64,000 bases of DNA from Cryptosporidium bovis (GCA_009768925.2 VHIT02000055.1:35745-99744); one strand, 5' to 3'. Positions 10,901 to 19,146 are shown, counted from the first letter of the stretch. Notes: generated by a model not told the origin, from the sequence alone. Translations and numbers: made by a program.

Positions 10901-12508
10901 ATGTATACTCCTGAAATTGAGAATATTTAATTGTAGCGTTTTTGATATCCGATCTGGAAAAATATCTTTTTTAAATAATAATGAAATGCAACTTCCTATT
11001 AATAAAAACCCAAAAGAATACAGATCTTGATATAACTTTTTTAACAGGTAGATTATTGTAAAATCTGTTGTATTTGGATGAAGTATTGTTAGAAATAATA
11101 ATGTTACTAGTATTTCTTCAATAACAGTGTCTTTACTATGCTTTGTATTGCTTTCAGTACGAATATCTTTCGATTTAAATATCGACAATATCGAATCAAA
11201 TACCAATATAACAAACGAATTTACACAATCCAATTGAAAAAAATCAAAGCTAATATTTTGTTTCAATATTGGATGACCACCAAACTTAGCTAATAGTTCA
11301 TTAATAGTTTCAATATGTTCTTGAGATTTGTGGATGAAAAAAAATGAACTGTTGGCCTGCTCATTTTCAGTTAAATAATGTAGTATATTATATGATTCCT
11401 CGTATAAAACGTTGAAATCACTTGATATATCATATTTTATTCCATAATAAGAAAATACCAGAGAAATCATTGTGTAAACAATCAATTCGTATGGTTCTAA
11501 TGCTGATGGTGGCAAACAATTTCCCGAATAGCATGCGCAAACCTTTTTTCCACTCTTTGTTTTTGAATCAATACTAATTGTATTATTTATTCTTATTATC
11601 TGCGAATTAAGTAATATGTCGATAAAATAAGAGCATATTTTTGACTTATATGGCAGATGATAGTATAAAGAATTAACAAATAGTGCCAAAAGCTTGGAAT
11701 TATCAAAATAAGAGCAAATTTTTTCAAAGAATTTGATATCTATTTCGATATTTTCATCAAAGAAACCATTGGCATCACACATGCAAAGGCTATCAACTAA
11801 AGATAATTTAAATATTATGTTAGACTTCTTATTTTCTACCCTGATATTCTCAAGAATACCTAATGAAAATTTCCAAATATTGTCTTGTAGATCATTCACG
11901 TTACTAATACCACTTGTATTTTCCATCCAATCCTTTATATGAGAATTAGGAAAAAAGTATTTTCTGGAAATGTTATTATCACAACAAATCAAAAAAATAA
12001 GATAATTTCTTACATTACCACCTATTATTCCAGTAAGGACATTTTTTATTATGTCATAACTCAAGTTTTCTCTTATCTGATTTTTCAGTAAAAATTTTTT
12101 TTCACAGTACAACGTAAAACACCATTCGAACATTAATGTTATTACTGGGGCATCTATTGCTTCCAATTTAGTAATTAACTTTGCAAAAAAACTTATTAAT
12201 TCAGAACCAAAATATATTCTTGATATTTTGCTGATCATTTTCTCAAACATCCGTAAGTGTGGGATACTTGCATTGAAGTCGGTGACAATTATCGATTCTT
12301 TTAAGAGTTGAAGCCACTCGCTCACTCCTACTTCGACATCGGATTCAAACATTTTCAATAGAAATTTATTGTAGGTTACTGCACCACTTCTATTTGCATG
12401 ATTTGTTTTTCTAGTTCTCTTGCTTTTTAAAGCATGGATTTTTTTCTTATTTACTTCCCCAACATCCTTTACTTCTTTTTTTCTTTTCCTAGAATTATCT
12501 ACTTTCAT
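7943..12508 (-). CDS. Large orphan protein with basic N-terminus
   Basis: A single-exon gene of 1521 residues. The first 40 residues are very basic (RKRKKEVK, KSKRTRKTNH), which reads as a nuclear or nucleolar localisation signal. The remainder is Leu/Ile/Asn-rich and predicted mainly helical, with several Ser/Asn-rich linkers near residues 1020-1090 and an acidic C-terminal region (about 1440-1510). No catalytic motif, membrane segment or zinc cluster stands out. Size plus NLS plus helical solenoid would fit a condensin HEAT subunit or a ribosome-assembly scaffold, but I do not recognise a specific family. The start ATG at 12508 is the first in frame. Real gene, function unknown. Confidence 0.88.
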   Translation of the reverse strand: MKVDNSRKRKKEVKDVGEVNKKKIHALKSKRTRKTNHANRSGAVTYNKFLLKMFESDVEVGVSEWLQLLKESIIVTDFNASIPHLRMFEKMISKISRIYFGSELISFFAKLITKLEAIDAPVITLMFEWCFTLYCEKKFLLKNQIRENLSYDIIKNVLTGIIGGNVRNYLIFLICCDNNISRKYFFPNSHIKDWMENTSGISNVNDLQDNIWKFSLGILENIRVENKKSNIIFKLSLVDSLCMCDANGFFDENIEIDIKFFEKICSYFDNSKLLALFVNSLYYHLPYKSKICSYFIDILLNSQIIRINNTISIDSKTKSGKKVCACYSGNCLPPSALEPYELIVYTMISLVFSYYGIKYDISSDFNVLYEESYNILHYLTENEQANSSFFFIHKSQEHIETINELLAKFGGHPILKQNISFDFFQLDCVNSFVILVFDSILSIFKSKDIRTESNTKHSKDTVIEEILVTLLFLTILHPNTTDFTIIYLLKKLYQDLYSFGFLLIGSCISLLFKKDIFPDRISKTLQLNILNFRSIHVINSYVFPYIQFFNCIYHLISRSSKNYRLVNTIFQLFEGNFLQYFDENTRNKDIDEVELHLSINISLTLNSVYLKLLEFFSLNPLLCKLFFETKFKNQVNNSHKVGLKEIKIAYNILNHSKPSLLDIFNKLSSSENDINVDNIPTTDDLKCNQSQFEISKQINLISMCYSTMIHILGIVYIPVIKRANMSIYTFNYNITPFGFLLSDFHMNNDNIYLESVSLIQKESFEIPVQFCIEFLDEILNYCKLTNQQSLFEIDRFIVTRALEATNSASNYKRISSFTHTCISDKLIPENCFSCCIDSYLEYLGIINSIKSIKGKCSNYYFSKSWVNHGTIICLITLIGGRIDAYGANRLLESEISTFIEFFDETSKFNIDSLSFELLSELIKMLLFEIKDEINIRKESGDIQRVLFRSLLIYLLNLAIKNRMLEDFILKLDLQGLIIKLCNLFAFRVECLSTNINNGYFIQEANSFSTPNKNKLPNDGDIEGEYIFGDYYSPKSTNSKNTYLSTPRIKKVTPVIISRSSQTNKSLANPDLFSSNTGTNSYIALKGENNSDSPIFHLKTILNTITTILELKLTRNANFSIVLGSGLHSTMEEFTIDILEKTLFFLLPSNTFSKGSIFNTAKIVENDSQSTYLDTICECSENSEAEEIENPNENEKINSKSHFSVGNINKQAFIPFSLNEDDFSKNWYVEIVTSLIRYLFNNINSVRDISGLITDIASKTVMWNRKDNKTIIFKVFKEILKFTFDYFYDDLAEISLCLLRNNGSQLLSSVKFVFVALLDQNSKLIDSTLIELPSIYALSELEELHEIILLFHNLSGIFDLCFEILIQKENIFSDKDDIWIKSAISFMGRGTEALNTELSKMERIIVPPKIDTVDGQFTDYSENENIYEGHDSEETWNRYINNCSSMLGECEYTIEFISMNWVSSNKDTPNNERNKSSKEIDDDLNGFITFEECDEGILLGDESYTDIKLTPHWSTFIKSLFL

Positions 12509-12861
12509 GTTTTTGAGATCACAAATTAATCATTTATGTAACAATTAATCAATAATAAACATATTTTTTTGACAGTACATTACTTTATTTTTTGTGGCTT
12601 TACATACGCACAAATAATGGTTTTCTAGTTAAGGCGGGTAATTTTACCTTGACTAGAAATTGAACCTTGTTTCTTGTATCACAAATTTATTTCGAATAAA
12701 TGTTTTAGTGTTTTCCATATATCCCATTTTTGAATAAATTATCAGCATAAAAGCTTCCTTCCAGACCCGAAAATGTATATGATTTCTGCCCCTAACCCCG
12801 GAATCTTGACAAATTTTTATTCCTTTTCAATTCCTGTTTGAAAATAAAAGTAGAAAATAAA
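12509..12861. other. Divergent intergenic region
   Basis: A 353-bp spacer between two divergent genes. It holds an AAGGCGGGTAA box at 12631-12641 (GGCGGG core, E2F-like) and otherwise AT-rich sequence. I see no RNA gene in it. Confidence 0.5.
12631..12641 (+). promoter_or_regulatory. E2F-like GGCGGG box
   Basis: AAGGCGGGTAA lies 123 bp upstream of the minus-strand gene start at 12508 and 221 bp upstream of the plus-strand start at 12862. GGCGGGA-type boxes are known promoter elements in Cryptosporidium and match E2F/DP recognition; this copy has T in place of the final A. Confidence 0.35.
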
Positions 12862-13437
12862 ATGTTGGTAAACTCATGTTCCACAGCATTGCTCATCGTA
12901 TTTTCTATGTTTCTTCTTATTTTAATAATTCTTTGCAATTTCGTACTTATTTTTTGTAAAAGGCTTCCGTGTTTAGTGGGAGATTATGAGAATGGTATAG
13001 GAAGAAATAATTATCCTATTGTTAGGGTTGGAAATCGCTGTGAACATGCAAATTCAATAAATATGCAAGAGTTATCTGAAATTTCACCGATAACAAAATA
13101 TTCATCCATTACAAAAAAGTTGGGGAAAACTGTAAATAAATATTATTCAACCTCTGTTTTCGGGTCAACATCATCGAACGGTACTCAAAGGTCAAAACAT
13201 TGTTATACATGTGCAATTTGTCTAAGCAATATAGGTGATGATGATTTAATTCGTTCACTTCCATGTTCGCACATTTATCACTATAATTGTATAGATGAAT
13301 GGGTTAAAGTAAAATCGAGCTGCCCGCTATGCAATGTAAGTCTTGACACAATATTCAAAGATAGAAATATTTTAGGTTATAAGGATCACGCGAGTTCAAT
13401 CCAGAATAATGATGAAATGCATATATATATGGTATAG
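12862..13437 (+). CDS. Membrane-anchored RING-H2 finger protein
   Basis: A 191-residue protein read from the ATG at 12862; the open frame reaches further upstream only through a TTG. A long hydrophobic segment at about 6-32 (ALLIVFSMFLLILIILCNFV) is a signal anchor or single transmembrane helix. A C-terminal RING-H2 finger at about 115-160 has the full metal set: CAIC, then LPCSHIYHYNC with C-x-H-x2-H-x2-C spacing, then CPLC. The conserved Trp (DEW) that contacts E2 enzymes is present. This is the layout of small ATL-like E3 ubiquitin ligases with the RING facing the cytosol. Substrates cannot be inferred. The middle of the protein is Ser/Asn-rich linker. Confidence 0.85.
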   Translation: MLVNSCSTALLIVFSMFLLILIILCNFVLIFCKRLPCLVGDYENGIGRNNYPIVRVGNRCEHANSINMQELSEISPITKYSSITKKLGKTVNKYYSTSVFGSTSSNGTQRSKHCYTCAICLSNIGDDDLIRSLPCSHIYHYNCIDEWVKVKSSCPLCNVSLDTIFKDRNILGYKDHASSIQNNDEMHIYMV

Positions 13438-13539
13438 ATATTAGTTTATTCTGTCGGCTCTTCATAAATATAGTTGTCACAATCACCTGAAAGGTATAAT
13501 CACTTTTCAAATAGTAAATTTCAAACATTGACTAACAAC

Positions 13540-13551
13540 TTCCCGCCTTTT
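13540..13551 (-). promoter_or_regulatory. E2F-like box just upstream of TSP1 gene
   Basis: TTCCCGCCTTTT, reverse complement AAAAGGCGGGAA, is a close match to the E2F/DP consensus and lies 24 bp before the ATG of the TSP1/apple gene. Position so close to the start suggests a core promoter role; function is inferred. Confidence 0.45.
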
Positions 13552-13574
13552 AATTAAATAGTTTCGGTTCTCCG

Positions 13575-14651
13575 ATGTTTGGTAGTGTTGAAAAAATGTT
13601 AGATCTTCATATGTTATTAATTTATGCTATTCTTATAACCTATACTATTCAAATATCTGTTTGTAAAACACTCCAAAAGAATCAAAAGACAACTTGCCCA
13701 AATTACGGCTCCGTTTATCATGGTTTTCTTTGTCTTGGGCTTAATAAAATAAAATCAATAAGAACTGACTCGTGGATTAGTTGTGCAAATGAATGTATGA
13801 AACACCATAACTCTTCAAAATATAGAAAGTGTAAGTATTGGTCTTGGAGGGTAACAGATTTATCTTGTGCTTTTAAGACAAAATCTTCCAGATGTCTTAC
13901 AAGAGACGACTCATTTATATCTGGATCGATGCCCACTTCAATGGTGGGGTACTGCTCAACGACTTGTGTTGTTGGAGAATGGTCTGAGTGGTCTTCCTGT
14001 ACTTATTCCAGACCTTGTGGTGGTTATTCTGAACGTACTCGCCACGTCATTTTCTCGCCAATTTTCCCAGGAGAGATATGCCCCAATAAGAGCGAATTGA
14101 GATCATGTAAACTAGACAATTCACGTTGTCCATCAAATTGTCCAGATACAGGAATTATTACACTTGGTTGGGGATGTAGCGCATTTATAATGTCAGGTGG
14201 TGGATCCATTGCCATTCCAAATATAGATAAAGAGAAATGTAAGGAAGAATGTAAGAATAATGAAGAGTGCATTTCATGGTCTCACGGACCATGGGACCAA
14301 TCTATTGAAGAGAGGAACAGCTTCCCCAGACTGAATGCTACTAGCTTTGATGAGGGAATCCCTGTATGTATAGTTGTATTGAATTACATTGGGTGTTCGT
14401 TTAAGAAAGAAGGTTGGATAACCGGAAACACAGAAACAATTTTGTCTGAAAACGCATGTTCAATTGACTGCGTTACATCTATGTGGTCTAATTGGTCATT
14501 TTGCTCACTCAACAAAAATGATGGGCAATATTACAAAAAAAGATACCGATCTATAATTACAAGGGATAATAATATGGGTTTGGGGTGCCCTGATCTTCAG
14601 GAATCCTCTATTTGTGATAATAATACAAATACCGAAAACATTATTTTCTAG
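13575..14651 (+). CDS. Secreted apple/TSP1 domain protein
   Basis: A 358-residue cysteine-rich secreted protein of the Cryptosporidium TSP family. An N-terminal signal peptide (hydrophobic LHMLLIYAILITYTIQISVC, about 11-30) is followed by an apple/PAN-like module (about 40-128), a thrombospondin type 1 repeat (about 131-183, with WSEWSSC and RPCGG), a second apple-like module (about 187-293, CKEECKNNEECISW), and a second, more divergent TSP1 repeat (about 297-350, MWSNWSFC). No C-terminal transmembrane helix or cytoplasmic tail is seen, unlike the anchored TRAP/micronemal adhesins, so it is probably soluble or bound through a partner. In this family such proteins are microneme-associated adhesins of sporozoites; that localisation is inferred. 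It is preceded at 24 bp by an E2F-like box. Confidence 0.85.
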   Translation: MFGSVEKMLDLHMLLIYAILITYTIQISVCKTLQKNQKTTCPNYGSVYHGFLCLGLNKIKSIRTDSWISCANECMKHHNSSKYRKCKYWSWRVTDLSCAFKTKSSRCLTRDDSFISGSMPTSMVGYCSTTCVVGEWSEWSSCTYSRPCGGYSERTRHVIFSPIFPGEICPNKSELRSCKLDNSRCPSNCPDTGIITLGWGCSAFIMSGGGSIAIPNIDKEKCKEECKNNEECISWSHGPWDQSIEERNSFPRLNATSFDEGIPVCIVVLNYIGCSFKKEGWITGNTETILSENACSIDCVTSMWSNWSFCSLNKNDGQYYKKRYRSIITRDNNMGLGCPDLQESSICDNNTNTENIIF

Positions 14652-15091
14652 CTACACTAAAATGTGTGGAATTGGCTAATTCAGGTTCAATTTTTTTTTG
14701 TGAATGTATACTCATTTACCCGCAGATGACGAACTTCAAGGGCAGGACATTTCGCCACTACTACTCTAGGAATATTAATTATATTTGTGTTTTATTTGTT
14801 GTTTGAGTCAGTCAATGAATGTTAGTAACTTTAGGTAGTCTAGTGGTAATGAGTCCTTGCTAGGCTTCACACAACAATGAGGCGGGGTACAAATCCCCAC
14901 ATTTGTCCTCATGCATCTTTGGATTCTCATATGTTATTAGCTGGTTTTTAAACAGGAAGTGTGAATATTAAAGAAAGATCGCTTTTTTTGAAAACCATAT
15001 TCTTTTGGATGTGCTACGGAGATATTCTTATTTTCTTTGATCAAATTGAATTTCTATACTTGAAAAATTCACTATATTTCTTTAAGAAAAA
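14652..15091. other. Intergenic region with tRNA-like element
   Basis: A 440-bp spacer. Apart from the tRNA-like element at about 14829-14912 it is AT-rich, and I see no coding exon in it. Confidence 0.5.
14829..14912 (+). ncRNA. Pol III A-box/B-box element, tRNA-like
   Basis: TAGTCTAGTGGT at 14836-14847 matches the tRNA A box (as in tRNA-Glu/Asp genes) in 11 of 12 positions. GGTACAAATCC at 14886-14896 resembles the B box, inside a GGGG/CCCC stem with a seven-base loop. The spacing of 50 bp is normal for tRNA genes. However, no acceptor stem can be formed between the seven bases before the A box and the bases after the T arm, and the anticodon arm does not fold. An outer stem ATGAGG/CCTCAT (14877-14882 with 14907-14912) encloses the T-arm hairpin instead. 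So it is either a decayed tRNA or another Pol III RNA. Confidence 0.35.
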
Positions 15092-16315
15092 ATGGAAATA
15101 AATGGAGATACCTTCAAAGATGTTAAGCTAGATAACCTTCCTCATTTGGATAATATATCAAAAGATTTGAAACTTGAAAATACTAAGGTAGATATATTTG
15201 AAAGTGATTTTAGAGACAAATTAAGTGCCAATAGCAGAGAAAGTGAAAAAAAGTTTAAGTATCCTAAATTAACATCTGAAGTTGAAAATTCAAGAGATCT
15301 CACTAACTTTTTTGAGACAAGGGCGAAATTGAGTCTGAATCAGGAAAGTGAAGAGTTGTACACAGAATCCGAATCAGATGAACCAGAAAAGTGTTCAAGA
15401 ATTGTTATGTTAGACTTAGATAATACATTGATTCCGACTAATTGGATAATGCAAAGATGGCGTAGTGTTTTATCTGAGATAGGAAGTGAAGCTGAAAGTA
15501 TAGATTACTGTGAAAACGAAAATAGTTTATTTGAGTTAACAGAACAAATTAGAAGTGATCTAATTAAAGCAGGACTATTTGACTTATTAGAAAGTCTGTT
15601 CTCGGAGCTACGTGATGTTGGGAAAGCAGTTAAAATTGTAATAGTAACTAACGCAGGTATACGAACAGTTGAGTTGTTTTATCTAAAAAATTGCCTACCT
15701 AAATTGGGGGAATTACTGAAAAGGTACGATGTATCTATCAGATCGACGGAGGAATACATAAAAAAAAATGGCCCACCGCCCTCACCATTTAAAGAAGAAG
15801 AGTACAGGGAGTTTTATACCAATGCAAAATTATATGAATTTCAAAGGGTGTTGCTCGAATTTTGGAGCGAGGAGGGCAACGATAAGTATCCATTAGTTGA
15901 TATTATTTCTGCAGGTGATCAGTCCTGTGAAATGACTGCGGCCTGTAGAATAAGTAAATTTTATGAAAATAGGATACGTAGAACAAAACTTATATATATA
16001 TATGATCCTGAAGACTCTCGCTTCTGGAAGCAAAACCCAAGAAGCTTTGTCCACCAACTAGCTGAAACCCACAGAGAGCTATTAAGTCTTCTAAATGAAG
16101 ATTCTGAAACTTTAATAGGTTACAATGATATGAATTCTACTGGAACCACCAGCATTGATGAGGATGGGGATGAAATTGAGGAAGTTTCTTTGGGTTGGTT
16201 TTGCAGGGGAAGATGTATAAACGTCGCAATCAGTAGTCCTGAAAGGTTTATTTTACCTGAAGGTTGCGTAGAGATGTACATAGATTCTGAAAGAAACTAT
16301 TTTAAAAATAAATAG
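15092..16315 (+). CDS. HAD-superfamily hydrolase-like protein
   Basis: A 407-residue protein with a haloacid dehalogenase fold. Motif I is LDLDNTLIPT with the nucleophile D108 and acid D110; motif II is IVIVTNAG (about residues 185-192); a motif IV-like segment is SAGDQSCEMTAA (about 273-284). The first 100 residues are a charged, low-complexity extension. Proteins of this type with a long loop between motifs I and II are found in alveolates and oomycetes and are usually annotated only as HAD phosphatases; the substrate is unknown. No signal peptide or membrane segment, so cytosolic or nuclear. The C-terminal 60 residues (GWFCRGRCINVA and beyond) are not part of the HAD core. Start is the first ATG in frame. 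Confidence 0.75.
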   Translation: MEINGDTFKDVKLDNLPHLDNISKDLKLENTKVDIFESDFRDKLSANSRESEKKFKYPKLTSEVENSRDLTNFFETRAKLSLNQESEELYTESESDEPEKCSRIVMLDLDNTLIPTNWIMQRWRSVLSEIGSEAESIDYCENENSLFELTEQIRSDLIKAGLFDLLESLFSELRDVGKAVKIVIVTNAGIRTVELFYLKNCLPKLGELLKRYDVSIRSTEEYIKKNGPPPSPFKEEEYREFYTNAKLYEFQRVLLEFWSEEGNDKYPLVDIISAGDQSCEMTAACRISKFYENRIRRTKLIYIYDPEDSRFWKQNPRSFVHQLAETHRELLSLLNEDSETLIGYNDMNSTGTTSIDEDGDEIEEVSLGWFCRGRCINVAISSPERFILPEGCVEMYIDSERNYFKNK

Positions 16316-16369
16316 ATATAAAGTAGATTTTTACTTTAACTAGTATTCTTGTCTGCCCTGGGCTTTTAT

Positions 16370-17128
16370 CTATTCTATTATTGGTATTGAAAAGGGGGTG
16401 TACCTGTAACCCAGTCTCCCTGACACAAGTGAGGACATCATTTGTGAACTTGAGAAAGATGTCCTCAATACAAAATTAGAATATCCTCCTTTTAAGTCAT
16501 GCAGATATGCATCTTGACCATAGTTACTTAATTCAAACTTGTTTAGCGTTACCCCAACAATACAGCTACTATAGTTATCAGTGCAAGAAAAGTGAACCAT
16601 TTCCATCGATATTTTGTGATATTCTTGCTCCGTAAAATCTTGAAATAAATAATTTAAATTGTCTGAATTACATTTGGAACTGCCTTCTGCATCAAGAGGT
16701 ATCTTTCCAAGGTATGCAATATCCACACCTTCTACTATAATTCTGTCAATGAATAAAAGGCTAAGATATTTTACTTCAAACAAAAATGAAAACGAAGCAG
16801 AGAATAAAACATTCTCCGATTGTGAATTTATTCTGTTCAGTGGGTTTGAAATTACGAAATAGTCTGTTTCAAAAAAAGCAGGTACTATGTCAATTCTGCT
16901 GGGAGAGATATAATAAACCAGAATAATACCACATACTGGTATGGAAAGAGTCATTAGCACCCACCCAAGTAGTTTAACAAGTAAAAAAACAAACTTAGAG
17001 CTATCGAACTTTGGTTTGTGGGATCTCGAATTAAATTTTTTTCCATAAAATAAGCTATTAATTAATTCATAGTAAGTATACCGAATTGTATCACAGATTA
17101 AAAATGAAATATTTGACTTTATTGCCAT
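16370..17128 (-). CDS. Single-TM protein, LEA2-like topology
   Basis: A 252-residue protein with one strong transmembrane helix at about 50-71 (LLGWVLMTLSIPVCGIILVYYI) preceded by a basic stretch, followed by about 180 residues of beta-rich sequence with three Cys. A short cytosolic tail, one helix, and an outer beta-sandwich starting with a hydrophobic strand is the layout of NDR1/HIN1-like (LEA2) proteins, some of which bind lipid. This assignment rests on topology and general strand pattern only. It could also be an alveolate-specific membrane protein. The first ATG at 17128 is used. Confidence 0.7.
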   Translation of the reverse strand: MAIKSNISFLICDTIRYTYYELINSLFYGKKFNSRSHKPKFDSSKFVFLLVKLLGWVLMTLSIPVCGIILVYYISPSRIDIVPAFFETDYFVISNPLNRINSQSENVLFSASFSFLFEVKYLSLLFIDRIIVEGVDIAYLGKIPLDAEGSSKCNSDNLNYLFQDFTEQEYHKISMEMVHFSCTDNYSSCIVGVTLNKFELSNYGQDAYLHDLKGGYSNFVLRTSFSSSQMMSSLVSGRLGYRYTPFSIPIIE

Positions 17129-17218
17129 GTTTAATTAGAGATTAGAACTCAACGTTGAGTTATGTAATAACCCAACAAAATTACCAATCCATTTCACCAC
17201 CCTTTAGCAATTCAAACC

Positions 17219-17566
17219 ATGTAAGGGGCCCTTGAAATTTGTGGCGGGATTTGTTTTTAAATATTAATTAGGAGTGTGATAAAGGTAGAAAAAATATCAC
17301 AGAAAAAAGAATTTAAAACCCGCCGACCAGGTACGAGAGAAATAGATTTCATTTTGGTTGCTTGTATCAAATTTATGAGGGCAATCTACAATTATTCATT
17401 TGAGGGAAAGAGAAGATACTTGCCACATTTCAGATTTATCTCAGATCCTGCGTTTATCCTTTTCCCTATGGATTTGACAAATTTGACATATGTAGAGTAC
17501 ATCGAACTATTCAACTATTATAAAACGAAAGATTTCCAAAACGAACTTGATTTCACCTCAGTATAA
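17219..17566 (+). CDS. Small 98-residue protein, start codon split by intron
   Basis: The open frame 17261-17566 lacks a proximal ATG. Directly upstream, bases 17219-17220 are AT, followed by GTAAGG (17221) and ending TTAATTAG (17271). Removing 17221-17271 (51 nt) joins AT to G and gives ATG AGT GTG ATA, in frame with the rest (MSVIKVEKISQ...). The predicted protein is 98 residues, basic at the N-terminus and aromatic-rich in the second half (LPHFRFISDPAFILFPMDL). I do not recognise it. Without the intron the first ATG would be at about 17373, giving a 63-residue protein. Evidence is splice-signal quality and frame only; a GGCGGGA box lies inside the proposed intron, which argues for caution. 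Confidence 0.5.
17223..17233. promoter_or_regulatory. GC-rich inverted repeat AAGGG-G-CCCTT
   Basis: Five-base arms around one base, in the spacer between two divergent genes and about 95-105 bp upstream of the minus-strand start at 17128. Resembles the repeat at 7875-7887 in sequence core and distance. It lies within the proposed intron of the small gene. Confidence 0.28.
17241..17249 (+). promoter_or_regulatory. E2F-like GTGGCGGGA box
   Basis: TGGCGGGA is the exact core of the common Cryptosporidium GGCGGGA promoter element. It lies in a 147-bp spacer between divergent starts, 113 bp from the minus-strand ATG at 17128. Confidence 0.45.
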
Positions 17567-17683
17567 CTATCAGAAAAAAATGAGCTATTTGTTATTCCCA
17601 ACTTTTGTTCAAATCAAATTATTATTTACACCCTATAATATTACAATATTGGCATGATTTGAAATGTGCCCTCCATCTTTCCT

Positions 17684-18670
17684 TCATAATGAAATTTCAA
17701 GGTTGTGAAGATTCGTCTTTTCTTTGATACTTGATGCAGTTGAGGGTGTGTATGAATAGAATTCTTCTAGTCCCTCTGAATACGAACTTTTTGGCATAGG
17801 ATTCACTTCAAAGTTTCTCTCAATTTCTTCATTGTAATACATCCTATTGTTCATTACCATTTCTGGAGTATTTAAATAGAATTGGTTTTGATTATTTAAA
17901 TTTTGACAATCAAAAATAGGATTTGCACTAAATGGATATTCTTGTTGATTTTGATTCATATATCTTTGTTCAGCTTGTCTGTTTCCCCAAATGAATGGAT
18001 TATCTAAGACATTTACAGGAGTATATCTATTTTTTTGAATTTGATATTTATCTATTCCAGTCAAACTGTTTTGATTCTTCTGATATGCCTTATTGCAATC
18101 AAAATCAAATAAATTGGCAACAAATGGAGGAATAGACTCGTTCAACCTCTCGTCGCTCTCAAATCCAGACCTATTTACTGAGCTGGGGCCTGTTGTTATT
18201 GATCCTGCACTGTAAGGATGTGATAGTCTATTATCATGTAAGACACTGCTTCTACCTTCAAATTGCACAATATCCTTTTTACTTTCAGAAGGTTTGGGAA
18301 TCGGGCCTGACAAAGTCTCAACCTCTAATGGAACAAATTCTCCCTTTTGTGGTTTGGCTCTTAATTCTTCGATTCCATGAGCATATCTGCATGCATCCCC
18401 TACTGCGCAGCTTCCTTTTATCCAATAAATGCACAAGGATGTTTTGAATAGATCAGAGGTTGCACGTAACTCCTTCCTTGAGTGTGCATATCTACAATTT
18501 GGATTCCTACATATTCCTTCCTTTATCTGCACATCACACAACTTTGTGCGTGTCAGATCTACACTCGGTCTCAATTCTTCTGTTGAATGTGCCCAGTTGC
18601 AGTCCTTATCCATTCTACAACGGCCGACAGCAAACCATGGACATCTTTTCGTCTTATAAAATTGAGGCAT
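17684..18670 (-). CDS. Triple CCCH zinc-finger RNA-binding protein
   Basis: A 328-residue protein whose first 105 residues hold three CCCH zinc fingers: C-x7-C-x5-C-x3-H, C-x8-C-x4-C-x3-H and C-x7-C-x5-C-x3-H, each followed by an EELR or KELR linker (STEELRPS, SRKELRAT, GIEELRAK). This repeated spacing is typical of alveolate CCCH proteins that bind mRNA and control its stability or translation. The remaining 220 residues are disordered and rich in Asn, Gln, Ser and Tyr, a composition common in proteins of RNA granules. No membrane segment. Target RNAs are unknown. Start at 18670 puts the first finger nine residues from the N-terminus. Confidence 0.85.
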   Translation of the reverse strand: MPQFYKTKRCPWFAVGRCRMDKDCNWAHSTEELRPSVDLTRTKLCDVQIKEGICRNPNCRYAHSRKELRATSDLFKTSLCIYWIKGSCAVGDACRYAHGIEELRAKPQKGEFVPLEVETLSGPIPKPSESKKDIVQFEGRSSVLHDNRLSHPYSAGSITTGPSSVNRSGFESDERLNESIPPFVANLFDFDCNKAYQKNQNSLTGIDKYQIQKNRYTPVNVLDNPFIWGNRQAEQRYMNQNQQEYPFSANPIFDCQNLNNQNQFYLNTPEMVMNNRMYYNEEIERNFEVNPMPKSSYSEGLEEFYSYTPSTASSIKEKTNLHNLEISL

Positions 18671-19146
18671 ATTCTCCGTTTCGATTAGACTTTTTTCAGT
18701 ACCAATTAATTCTTATTTGAACAACAAATGAAACTGCCAAATTTATACGAAAAAAAGAGAAACACAAATATTAGATCTATATATTAATATATATTTCACT
18801 TTTTTGTTTTAAATATTTTGTCTTCTTACCTTTAACACTTTCTAAATTACCTAATATCTTCTGCTCTATGTTATTACGGATAATAATTCTTTATGCGATT
18901 ATTTTTTTAATGAATCGTTTTCGAGCTCAAATATTGCAAAATTTTTTCCGAAGAGGATGTATTTTTTTTCTTTTAGAATTCAATCTTCAATATTAATATT
19001 TAACTTTTAGCGTAAAATATCCCTATTAAAAACAATTTAACAAACTTATATTGAACTTTTTTTATATTTTAAATTAAATAAAAAAATAAAGGAAAAAAAG
19101 GTCTCATGAGATCTATTATTTATTTTATCCTAAATCTAGCCCCAGA
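18671..19146. other. AT-rich intergenic region
   Basis: A 476-bp spacer upstream of the CCCH gene and downstream of the START-domain gene. Homopolymeric A/T runs throughout; no ORF, RNA or promoter box that I can support. Confidence 0.5.

Noticed and set aside
14829-14912. Functional tRNA gene
   Set aside because: A and B boxes are present, but no acceptor or anticodon stem can be drawn, so I list it only as a tRNA-like element.
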